Source of the DNA: Halorientalis pallida
Lineage (GTDB): Archaea > Halobacteriota > Halobacteria > Halobacteriales > Haloarculaceae
Assembly (NCBI RefSeq): GCF_004118325.1
Contig: NZ_RDFA01000006.1
Location: 124,001-188,000, forward strand
Length of the DNA: 64,000 bases
Direction of reading: 5' to 3'
Both the position numbers and the translations under genes were made by a program. Position 1 is the first letter of the stretch. Every line of letters starts with the position of its first letter. Below the pieces are notes generated by a model. It saw nothing but the letters and a program-made list of their open reading frames with translations. It did not search any database and was not told the DNA's origin. Positions 57,607 through 64,000 of the stretch are shown here, one piece after another.

Positions 57607-58083
57607 ATGAGCGTGATTCGGCTCGTCTGGGCCACTGCGACGGGGCCGACGCCCACGGCCTCCTACGACGCGGCCCTGGCCGAGGCCAACGTCCACAACT
57701 TCAACCTCGTCACGGTCTCCTCCGTTATTCCGGCCGAAGCACGACTGGAGGCCGTCGGCGAGGCTCCGGATCTGGGTGCGGTCGGCGACGGGCTGACGGT
57801 CGTCCAGGGACGCCACACTGCGCCGCCGGACGAAGCGGGCGCGGCGGGTATCGGCTGGGCGCGCAGCGAGTCCGGGCGTGGCATCTTCTACGAGGCCGAC
57901 GGCGAGAGTGATGCGGTCGTCCACGAGCGCATCGGGGACGGACTGGCGGCGGGCAAAGAACTCCGGGACTGGGCGTTCGTCGAAGAAGATTCGATCGTCG
58001 TCGAGGCCGACCCAGATCCCGACGAGTACACGACGGCGCTGGTGATCGCGGCCTACGGTGAGAGCCGGTCACTCCTGCGGTAG
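57607..58083 (+). CDS. pdaD: pyruvoyl-dependent arginine decarboxylase
   Basis: 158 residues. ATGPTPTASYDAALAEANVHNFNLVTVSSVIPAEA contains the Ser-Ser self-cleavage site (VSS) that generates the pyruvoyl cofactor. The conserved second half has GIGWARSESGRGIFYEADGES. It converts arginine to agmatine, the start of polyamine and agmatidine synthesis in archaea. The start MSVIRLVWATATG is the first Met of the conserved frame. Confidence 0.93.
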   Translation: MSVIRLVWATATGPTPTASYDAALAEANVHNFNLVTVSSVIPAEARLEAVGEAPDLGAVGDGLTVVQGRHTAPPDEAGAAGIGWARSESGRGIFYEADGESDAVVHERIGDGLAAGKELRDWAFVEEDSIVVEADPDPDEYTTALVIAAYGESRSLLR

Positions 58084-58090
58084 CCGGCGG

Positions 58091-58098
58091 ATTTTTAC
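58091..58098 (+). promoter_or_regulatory. TATA box of the DUF5811-like gene
   Basis: ATTTTTAC is centred 29 bases before the ATG. Confidence 0.5.
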
Positions 58099-58123
58099 GT
58101 GGGTCGCACCTATCAGGGGATCA

Positions 58124-58486
58124 ATGTACGGGAACACTCCGTTCGCGGGTGCAGACGACGATGGTGCCGTCCCACGGCTCACGGCCGAGCAGCGTCGCCA
58201 TCTGCGCCGCGATCTCGCCAACGTCGCCGCCCAGACCCGCGACCTCCTCCCCGACGAGTTCGCCGTCGGTCTCGAACTCGCCCAGGGTGCCAACGGTCCG
58301 CGCGCGACCGTCGCCGTCCAGCCGCCCGTCGGCTCCGCCGTCAGCGCGGGGTACACGCCCGAGGACGACGCCGACCTCCGCATCGCCGAGGACGAACAGA
58401 CGGATCTGGCCCAGGGACTCGCGGCCAGTGCGGCACTCCAGATGAAACAGGCGATGGGGACCGACCACTCCCCGACGGCGCAGTGA
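58124..58486 (+). CDS. haloarchaeal conserved protein (DUF5811-like)
   Basis: 120 residues, MYGNTPFAGADDDGAVPRLTAEQRRHLRRDLANVAAQTRDLLPDEFAVGLEL then GPRATVAVQPPVGSAVSAGYTPEDD and LAQGLAASAALQMKQAMG. This order is highly conserved in haloarchaea (I recall DUF5811). The function is unknown. The gene ends next to the tnpB 3' end, so an IS element has landed directly behind it without damaging it. Confidence 0.85.
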   Translation: MYGNTPFAGADDDGAVPRLTAEQRRHLRRDLANVAAQTRDLLPDEFAVGLELAQGANGPRATVAVQPPVGSAVSAGYTPEDDADLRIAEDEQTDLAQGLAASAALQMKQAMGTDHSPTAQ

Positions 58487-59668
58487 CTACTCCCACGACT
58501 GAAGTCGCGGGCTTCCCTCACTGAGGGTGAGGCCCACGTTGTCTGGGGAGTTCGCAGGTTCCATCTCGCCGTTGGTTCCAGTGAGTACGACCTGCGTTTC
58601 GGGCTGAGCCACAACAGCCCCCGCCGTCGATAGCGGGCTCCGAATGTCCTTACCGACGGCTCGTTGTCCGATGTTCAGCGCACCATTCTTGTCCGCGTTG
58701 TCGTCCAGTCCACAGTCGTGACACTCCAGTCGTCCCTGCACGTCACGCCTCGTGTTCTGGGACCCACAGCGCCAACACGTCACAGACGAATCGTATTCCG
58801 CCACTGGAGTGCACTCGCGCCCATCGAGGTGGGCTTTGTACGTCAAGAAGTTCGCCAGCTTCGCATACGGCATCTTGTGGGTCTTGTCGTTCACGTACCT
58901 GCCCTCGCCGGTGTCGAAGCGCAACCCCGTCATATCACCGAACACGATGACGGCGTTGCGCTCCCGTGCCCGGGCGATGAGGTCGTTCGCCACCTGATGC
59001 AACTTGTGTTCGACTGTCCGCGACTCTTTATCACCGAGACGCTCGATAACCTGCGCTCCCGACCGCACCTTCGCTTTCCCGATGGACTTGCGGAGTTGCT
59101 TGTAGTGTTCACGGACACGCCGAACTTCCGCGCCGTGGAACGTGGTGTCGCGGTCGGAGAGGAACGTGCTGACGGCGATCCATTTCGCGCCCATATCGAC
59201 GGCCAGCACGTCGTCGTACTCGTCTGCGACGGCCACAGACCGCTTGCAGACGAGATGAACGTACCACTCGCCGTCCCGAGAGATAAGTTCCGAGTCACAG
59301 ATATACTCGTCTTCGAGGAGATGTGTGTCCTTCTCGGGAACGTGGACGGGCACCCAGATGCTGTCTCCCTTCTCTTTCTCGGGATTGTAGACAGGGAGTT
59401 TGAACCACCACGACGAGAGAACCGTCGCCTCGTCGTGTTCGATGGTGATGCAATCGTTGCGGAGAACGACGGGTTGCTCGGTATCCTCTCGGGGATTCTT
59501 GTTCGACCGGACTTTCCCCGCCTGTTGCATGGTCGCGGAGTAGGGGTTCGCGTCGTCACCGTGCACGGCGTCTTGGAACGCACCGTACTCACGCTCGACG
59601 AGGCGAGCCTTCCGCCCGGTGAGCGAGTGGAGTTTGACCCGAACCGTGGTGGTGACCTCGCGATGCAT
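58487..59668 (-). CDS. tnpB: TnpB-like RNA-guided nuclease homologue, RuvC-II Glu replaced by Gly
   Basis: 393 residues. RuvC-I VLAVDMGAKWIAV has Asp158. RuvC-III LDDNADKNGALNIG has Asp326. The zinc finger CWRC...CHDC (Cys298, 301, 316, 319) is complete. The RuvC-II segment AVIVFGDMTGLRFD has Gly244 where family members usually carry Glu (E-D/N-L), so DNA cleavage may be lost. The N-terminal WED/REC part (MHREVTTTVRVKL onward) looks undamaged and the frame has no interruption. It could be a dead or repurposed TnpB, or a group with a shifted Glu. The C-terminus GSPRLQSWE is the normal haloarchaeal ending. Confidence 0.9.
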   Translation of the reverse strand: MHREVTTTVRVKLHSLTGRKARLVEREYGAFQDAVHGDDANPYSATMQQAGKVRSNKNPREDTEQPVVLRNDCITIEHDEATVLSSWWFKLPVYNPEKEKGDSIWVPVHVPEKDTHLLEDEYICDSELISRDGEWYVHLVCKRSVAVADEYDDVLAVDMGAKWIAVSTFLSDRDTTFHGAEVRRVREHYKQLRKSIGKAKVRSGAQVIERLGDKESRTVEHKLHQVANDLIARARERNAVIVFGDMTGLRFDTGEGRYVNDKTHKMPYAKLANFLTYKAHLDGRECTPVAEYDSSVTCWRCGSQNTRRDVQGRLECHDCGLDDNADKNGALNIGQRAVGKDIRSPLSTAGAVVAQPETQVVLTGTNGEMEPANSPDNVGLTLSEGSPRLQSWE

Positions 59669-59765
59669 CGTATCGCCCGGTCTGTGTTTTGTGTGACGAG
59701 TGCTACCTGTATATTAGGTTGCCAACCGGAGTGAAAGTGGTTGCAGGACAGTTGTCGGATTCGTC
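58487..59765 (-). mobile_element. IS1341-type (tnpB-only) insertion sequence
   Basis: The element consists of tnpB plus a right end. The hairpin CCCGCGACTTCAGTCGTGGG (minus strand, about 58494-58513) overlaps the last tnpB codons, as usual where the guide RNA is transcribed through the tnpB 3' end. The left boundary is not certain; GGTTGGCAACC (minus strand, about 59720-59730) is a candidate left-end hairpin. No tnpA is present, so it cannot transpose alone. Confidence 0.65.
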
Positions 59766-59806
59766 CCACGACTGAAGTTATGGGCCTTCTCCTTTACCTT
59801 CTGTAA
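59765..59806 (-). mobile_element. second solo IS1341-type right end
   Basis: CCCACGACTGAAGTTATGGGC then CTTCTCCTTTACCTTCTGTAA is nearly the same as 54879-54920 and like the tnpB 3' end. It lies upstream of tnpB and has the orientation of another right end, so it is probably the footprint of a further element rather than this element's left end. Confidence 0.5.
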
Positions 59807-60052
59807 CTACTGGCTTCCTTCTGTCGCGTTCGGCGTCTCGGTCGCTGTACTTTCGACCGGCGGGCGATAGAACAGCGCGTAGCCGACGACGGCACTACTC
59901 GGCAGGCTCCCGACGGCCAGCGCCACCGACAGCGGGACGCCGAGTAACACGCCCAGCACCGCCGCCAGCGCCACTGGCCCGGGAATCGCGGACAACACGA
60001 GATCGGGTCGTGACACCGATCCGAGCGGGTGCTCCGAGATAGTTGCCTCCAC
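59807..60052 (-). CDS. small membrane protein, two helices
   Basis: 81 residues from GTG (VEATISEHPLGSVSRPDLVLSAIPG). Two hydrophobic segments are seen, about 22-40 (LVLSAIPGPVALAAVLGVLLG) and 43-63 (VALAVGSLPSSAVVGYALFY), followed by a Thr/Glu-rich tail. The GTG at 60052 lies 28 bases from an A+T-rich box (TAATTAAATATT at 60074-60085). A TTG three codons upstream is less likely. It resembles small uncharacterised haloarchaeal DUF membrane proteins; function unknown. Confidence 0.75.
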   Translation of the reverse strand: MEATISEHPLGSVSRPDLVLSAIPGPVALAAVLGVLLGVPLSVALAVGSLPSSAVVGYALFYRPPVESTATETPNATEGSQ

Positions 60053-60116
60053 CAAACACAATCCGACTCCCGCTAATTAAATATTATTACTCCCGCAACG
60101 GCCCGCCGGGGCGGGG

Positions 60117-61931
60117 CTACTTCCCCCAGAAGGGGTCCCGATTCCGCTGCTTTTCGAGGTACTGGTTGAGCGCTTCGCGTTCGTCCCCGGGAATCTCGTC
60201 GGTCAGTTCCTGTTCGAGGATCTTGGCGTGTTTCTCGGGGAGGTAGATCCAGAGTTCGTCGCCCTCCTCGATGTCGCGGCCGACGGTGGGGCCGTCGATG
60301 GAGACGGCGACCTGATCGCCCATGCGGGCCTCGTCGATGTCCTCGCCGGCGTCTTGGATGGACTTGAGCTTGCCGACGCGCTCGAACTGGCCGTCCTCGA
60401 ACTTCGCCACGTTCGAGTTGCGGGCGACGGTGCCGGTCAGCACCTCGACGCCGACGACGGCGGGGTCGTTCTGCCGGAACGTGTGGTCGTTGAGGATCTG
60501 GAAGCGCGCCGGTCGGGTGATGTTTTCGAGTACCTGGGTCTGCTGGGCCCGTTCCATCTCCTCGACGTACTCCTCGTACTCCTCGACGAGGCGGTAGATC
60601 ACGTCGTGTTCGAAGATGCGGACGCCCTCCTGCTCGGCCAGCCGGCGGGCGTCGTCCAGCACGTCGACGGAGAAAGCCAAGAGGACTTCGTGTTTCTCCT
60701 CGTCGGCGGTCTCGGCGACCCGGACGTCCCGGGGCGCTACGTCACCGACCTCCGCGCGGACGATCGGGATGTCGACCTCGTCGAGGGTGCTGGCGATGGC
60801 CTCCAGGCTCCCGAGGGTGTCGGCCTTGACCACGACACCCTGTTCTTCGGTGGTGACCTCGATCTCGGCCAGTTCCTCTTCGACGTCCGCGATGACCGCG
60901 CCGCGATCGCGGTTCCGGACGACCCGGATCGGCGCGCCGGCCATCGCGTCGTCCAGGTCGGGCGCGGCGATCTTGACCCCCGCGGCGGCCGACACTTCGG
61001 GTACTTTCTCGAAGGCCTTCTCGGTGCGGATCTCCTCCAGCGGTTTGGGCTGGAGCAGTGCGCGAACGTCGGTCGTGATGGGGGCTTCGAGGCCGCCGAC
61101 GACGATCTCGTCGTCCTCCCGGATGGTGCCGTCGTAGAGGACGGCGTCGACGGTCGTCCCGAACCCGCGGGCCTCCTTGACCTCCAGTACGGTGCCGGCA
61201 CCGGGGCCCGCCACGTCGATCTGCATCTCGTCTTTCATGTACCGCTGGGAGAGGCCCATCAGTACCGTGAGGAGGTCGGGGACGCCTTCGCCGGTCATCG
61301 CGGAGACCGGGACGACACCGACGTTGTTCTGGAAGTTCTGGACGCGCCAGTACATGTCGGCGGCGAAGCCGTGATCGGAGAGTTCGCCGATGATGCCGTA
61401 GAGGCGTTCGTTCAGGTCGCCCTGGACGCGCTCGGACTGCTGTTCCATACTCTCCTGGATCGGGACGCCCTCGTTGGGGTTCCAGCCGGGGACGGTGTCG
61501 ACCTTGTTGGCGGCGACGATGAAGGGGGTCTGGGTCCGTTTGAGGATGTCGACGGCCTCCTCGGTCTGGGGCTGGAAGCCGTCGTTCACGTCGACGACGA
61601 GGACGGCGATGTCGGCCAGCGCGCCACCGCGGGAGCGCAGCGTCGAGAAGGAGTGGTGGCCGGGCGTGTCGATGTACAGCAGGCCGGGCAGGTCGAAGTC
61701 GGTGGGGTCGACGAGTTCGCCGGCCATCTCCGAGATGGTCGAGAGCGGGACGGCCGTCGCGCCGATGTGCTGGGTGATCGCCCCGGCTTCACCCTCACTT
61801 ACCGCGGAGCCGCGAATCTTGTCAAGTAGCGTGGTCTTTCCGTGGTCGACGTGGCCGAGGACCGCGACGATGGGGGTCCGGAGCGTGGACTCCCCGTCGG
61901 CGTCGGCGTCGGCTTCTGTAGAGTCAGACAT
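60117..61931 (-). CDS. infB: translation initiation factor aIF5B
   Basis: 604 residues, the archaeal IF2/eIF5B GTPase that joins subunits and stabilises initiator tRNA. G1 is [18 protein letters not shown], the switch region includes [15 protein letters not shown]3 is [13 protein letters not shown]4 is VAANKVD, and [12 protein letters not shown] is G5-like. Domains II-IV follow; the C-terminal [23 protein letters not shown] is the eIF5B-type end. The start [10 protein letters not shown] is preceded by GGTGAT, a plausible ribosome-binding site, and its TATA box (GTTAAATG, about 61979-61986) is 51 bases away. So this mRNA has a leader, unlike most genes here. Confidence 0.97.
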   Translation of the reverse strand: MSDSTEADADADGESTLRTPIVAVLGHVDHGKTTLLDKIRGSAVSEGEAGAITQHIGATAVPLSTISEMAGELVDPTDFDLPGLLYIDTPGHHSFSTLRSRGGALADIAVLVVDVNDGFQPQTEEAVDILKRTQTPFIVAANKVDTVPGWNPNEGVPIQESMEQQSERVQGDLNERLYGIIGELSDHGFAADMYWRVQNFQNNVGVVPVSAMTGEGVPDLLTVLMGLSQRYMKDEMQIDVAGPGAGTVLEVKEARGFGTTVDAVLYDGTIREDDEIVVGGLEAPITTDVRALLQPKPLEEIRTEKAFEKVPEVSAAAGVKIAAPDLDDAMAGAPIRVVRNRDRGAVIADVEEELAEIEVTTEEQGVVVKADTLGSLEAIASTLDEVDIPIVRAEVGDVAPRDVRVAETADEEKHEVLLAFSVDVLDDARRLAEQEGVRIFEHDVIYRLVEEYEEYVEEMERAQQTQVLENITRPARFQILNDHTFRQNDPAVVGVEVLTGTVARNSNVAKFEDGQFERVGKLKSIQDAGEDIDEARMGDQVAVSIDGPTVGRDIEEGDELWIYLPEKHAKILEQELTDEIPGDEREALNQYLEKQRNRDPFWGK

Positions 61932-62065
61932 TGGCACATCACCCTGGAGAATCCGTACGCGATACCAACCGGCCAGCCCATTTAACTTTCTCCATTTCCG
62001 TCCTCCTCGTCGACGCGGAACCCGCAGTTTGCCGGCGTCAGACCCGCGTCACACGTCCCCGTGGC

Positions 62066-62073
62066 GTTTATGT
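62066..62073 (+). promoter_or_regulatory. TATA box of the PRC-barrel gene
   Basis: GTTTATGT is centred 28 bases before the ATG, giving a leaderless transcript that probably includes nob1. Confidence 0.6.
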
Positions 62074-62096
62074 GAGTGGAATACACTACGGCGTGT

Positions 62097-62336
62097 ATGG
62101 CAGAGATACTCGCGGAGAATCTCTCGGGGAAGGCCGTCATGGGTTCTGACGGCAAAGAACTGGGAATGCTGTACAACATCACGATGGACGCCAAATCGGG
62201 CCGGCTGGAGAACCTCGTCGTCGAACCCGACGAGATGCTCCGGGAGTCCGAGTTCCCCACCGACGAGCGCGGCCGTCTGCTGGTTCCGGTCCCCCGTGTC
62301 CAGGCCGTCAAGGACCACATGATCGTCGACCGATAA
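62097..62336 (+). CDS. PRC-barrel domain protein
   Basis: 79 residues: [44 protein letters not shown] then the final strands [18 protein letters not shown]. This is the compact PRC-barrel fold; archaeal stand-alone versions are linked to RNA metabolism (RimM-like) or cell division. The location just upstream of nob1 (16 bases) favours the ribosome-related role. The Met eight codons upstream would overlap the promoter and is rejected. Confidence 0.92.
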   Translation: MAEILAENLSGKAVMGSDGKELGMLYNITMDAKSGRLENLVVEPDEMLRESEFPTDERGRLLVPVPRVQAVKDHMIVDR

Positions 62337-62351
62337 CTCGTACTCTTTTCG

Positions 62352-62810
62352 ATGTACATTCTCGACTCGTCGGCGTTTATCAACGAGTATCACACCCAGG
62401 AGCGCAAGGCGTCGATTCCGATGGTCCGCGAGGAGCTCGAAGACGAGAGCGCCTATCGGTTCGACGCGCTGGAGGGCTCGGGTATGCACCTCCACATCCC
62501 CGAAGAGGAGACCGTCGAGCGGATCGAGCGGGCCGCCCGCGAGACCGGCGACTTCGACGAACTCTCACGGACGGACATCCGGCTGGTGGCCGCCGCCTTC
62601 GAACTCGACGGGCACCTCGTCACCGACGACTACGCGATGCAGAACGTCGCGGAGAAACTCGACGTGGCCGTCGAAGTCATCGCCCGCGAGGGGATCACCG
62701 AGCAACGCGACTGGCGGTTCCAGTGTAGCGGCTGTGGCCGCGAATTCGACGACGACCACGACCGCTGTCCCGTCTGCGGGAGCGATCTCACCCGGAAGAA
62801 CCCGGCCTAG
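62352..62810 (+). CDS. nob1: rRNA maturation endonuclease Nob1
   Basis: 152 residues. The PIN domain (MYILDSSAFINEYHTQE, LSRTDIRLVAAAFEL, VTDDYAMQNVAEKL) keeps the acidic metal-binding residues Asp5, Asp77 area and the TDD pair. The C-terminal zinc ribbon FQCSGCGREFDDDHDRCPVCGSDL has all four Cys. Nob1 cuts the 3' end of pre-16S rRNA. It is in an operon with the PRC-barrel gene. Confidence 0.95.
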   Translation: MYILDSSAFINEYHTQERKASIPMVREELEDESAYRFDALEGSGMHLHIPEEETVERIERAARETGDFDELSRTDIRLVAAAFELDGHLVTDDYAMQNVAEKLDVAVEVIAREGITEQRDWRFQCSGCGREFDDDHDRCPVCGSDLTRKNPA

Positions 62811-62959
62811 TGCCGGTTTCGCGTCCGGTGGGCCTCGTCCAACCCCAGGTCGATCAACTGGGTGAGTACTTCCTCCTCGGTGAGGTCGTACTCCCGGGCC
62901 AGCGACTCGACCTCGCTCGCGAGATCGTCGTCACAGACCACGGTGAAACGGGTTGGCAT
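62807..62959 (-). CDS. ribbon-helix-helix (CopG-like) protein
   Basis: 50 residues: MPTRFTVVCDDDLASEVESLAREYDLTEEEVLTQLIDLGLDEAHRTRNRH. An N-terminal ribbon strand is followed by two helices, the minimal MetJ/Arc/CopG DNA-binding fold. It is probably a dimeric repressor whose target is not visible; there is no adjacent toxin gene. It overlaps the nob1 stop by four bases. Confidence 0.85.
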   Translation of the reverse strand: MPTRFTVVCDDDLASEVESLAREYDLTEEEVLTQLIDLGLDEAHRTRNRH

Positions 62960-63068
62960 ACCACGCGTATTTGTCACGGGTCTGTATAAAGTCCCGTCAG
63001 ACGATCGTCTCACGCCCGGTCGGTCCGTTTCTCTTTCTCTGCCGCGGAAACTACGTGACGGCGTCGAC

Positions 63069-64000
63069 TCAGGCTGCGGGAATTTGCCCGGTCGCCTGGA
63101 AGTAGACCGCGAGGAACTGGAGGGCGTTGAACGCGCCGTGGACGAGGATGGGGACGACGAGGTTCTCGGTGCGGTAGTAGACGTAGCCCAGGAGCAAGGA
63201 GAGAAAGAAGATCACCGTGAGCGTGGTCAGCGTCGCCAGCGGGTTGGCGTTCTGGTACTGGCTGAAGTGGACGGCCGCGAACACCGCGGCGCCCAGCACC
63301 ACGGCCGACCGCTCGGTGAACCACTCGTAGAGGTACTTTTGCACCACGTTGCGGTAGGCAAGTTCCTCGACGGGCGCGATGACGAGGATGGACAGGGCGA
63401 CGAGGGACAGCGCCAGCGTCGGGTTCTCCATCGCCTGCTGTTGGATCCGGGATTCAGACGAGGGGAGTCCGAGTTGCTGGATGAGGGTCGTGACCGTCCC
63501 GAGCAAGAGCAAGAGGCAAAATAGACCACCGGCCGCGACGAGCAAATCACGCGCCGACGGGACGGACACGTCGACGTAGTCGAACGACAGGCGGCGACCG
63601 CGCAGGTACAGGACGACGAAGCCGACCGACCCGAGGTAGCCGATCGTCGTCACGACGCTGTACTCAAGCGCCGTGTCGGGCGGGTACAGCGGCAGGGCGA
63701 ACAACTGGCCGACGAACAGGCCGATGAAAGCCCCGCCGCCGATGGCGAGCGCGACTGTGAATCCCTTGACGCGCCCCCAGAAGGCGTCGTCGGCGATGGC
63801 ATCGTAGTCGGCGACGGCGACGGCGGCTGCGCCCAGCCCGGCCAGTGCCGCAACGGGGAGGCCGATTCCCACCGCTGGGACGACGTCGGTGCCGATGGCC
63901 GGGCGCATCAGCTGGTAGAGCGCGTAGCCAAACAGCGAGAGCGAGAGCACGCCGGCGACGGGCGCACCGAGCCGGCGGTCGACGGTTCCGTGGCGGCGCA
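63069..64000 (-). CDS. CAAX-type (CPBP/Abi) membrane protease, 5' end outside the window
   Basis: The frame is open to the last base, so the N-terminus may lie beyond the edge; a GTG at 63950 is the most internal plausible start. At least seven hydrophobic helices are present. The CPBP active-site motifs are EELAYRNVVQK (EExxxR), FAAVHFSQYQN (His) and VHGAFNALQF (HxxxN). Family members act in prenyl-protein processing, bacteriocin immunity or membrane-protein turnover. The gene is well separated from the ribbon-helix-helix gene on the same strand. Confidence 0.85.
   Translation of the reverse strand, partial: RRHGTVDRRLGAPVAGVLSLSLFGYALYQLMRPAIGTDVVPAVGIGLPVAALAGLGAAAVAVADYDAIADDAFWGRVKGFTVALAIGGGAFIGLFVGQLFALPLYPPDTALEYSVVTTIGYLGSVGFVVLYLRGRRLSFDYVDVSVPSARDLLVAAGGLFCLLLLLGTVTTLIQQLGLPSSESRIQQQAMENPTLALSLVALSILVIAPVEELAYRNVVQKYLYEWFTERSAVVLGAAVFAAVHFSQYQNANPLATLTTLTVIFFLSLLLGYVYYRTENLVVPILVHGAFNALQFLAVYFQATGQIPAA

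Noticed and set aside
61982-62065. Small minus-strand ORF ending [23 protein letters not shown] upstream of infB
   Set aside because: The two Cys and acidic end look protein-like, but no ATG, GTG or TTG start is found close by and the region overlaps the PRC-barrel promoter.

Overview
The window is chromosomal DNA of a halophilic archaeon (class Halobacteria). The evidence is the high G+C content, the strongly acidic proteins, the archaeal information-processing genes (PAN, aIF5B, Nob1, L40e, S19e, PDCD5, Tsr3, class I LysRS, archaeal UMP kinase), the Tat lipoproteins with LAGC-type lipoboxes, and the many start codons lying about 27 bases downstream of a TATA box, the spacing expected for leaderless haloarchaeal transcripts. 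I see no rRNA, no complete tRNA and no CRISPR array.

Layout. 0-6.5 kb: end of a hotdog thioesterase, a lipoprotein, an aldehyde ferredoxin oxidoreductase, an F420-type oxidoreductase, a 52-aa protein and a cation/proton antiporter. 6.6-15 kb is a signalling region. It holds a soluble methyl-accepting transducer with a triplicated acidic C-terminal motif, five tandem ~128-aa STAS/SpoIIAA-like paralogues, an MBL-fold protein and a cold-shock protein. It ends with a membrane transducer encoded just after a seven-helix opsin homologue whose retinal-binding lysine position is histidine. 15-30 kb: mostly housekeeping genes (serS, peroxiredoxin, tsr3, enolase-superfamily protein, L40e, DUF99, UDG, hisH, PAS kinase, pan, pepF, M28 peptidase, truA). 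30.8-34.6 kb: UspA, then two secreted acidic proteins around a membrane-anchored winged-helix regulator. 34.6-43.7 kb: hisS, a decayed HicB/PIN pair, PP-loop protein, PDCD5, S19e, flippase-like protein, thiL, site-2 protease, MobB-MoaE fusion.

43.9-48.2 kb is a second signalling cluster: a FIST-domain protein, a soluble transducer fused to a RecA/KaiC-like domain without a Walker A lysine, and a PAS histidine kinase overlapping it by 4 bases. pyrH, lysS, a PDZ site-2 protease and a HemQ-ABM fusion follow. 54.5-60 kb is an accessory stretch, visibly richer in A+T in its first part. It contains VIT1-like, UspA and XylR_N/V4R genes, an IS1341-type tnpB with Gly at the RuvC-II Glu position, two solo tnpB-type ends and two inverted copies of a hairpin-rich repeat. 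A third copy of that repeat lies at 38.3 kb. The window ends with infB, a PRC-barrel protein, nob1, a ribbon-helix-helix protein and a CAAX protease cut by the window edge.

The most interesting candidates are: (i) the lysine-less opsin/transducer pair; (ii) the soluble transducer with repeat tail followed by five STAS-like paralogues; (iii) the FIST / transducer-RecA fusion / kinase cluster; (iv) the hairpin-rich repeat, whose stems differ in sequence between copies but stay paired while the linkers are conserved.
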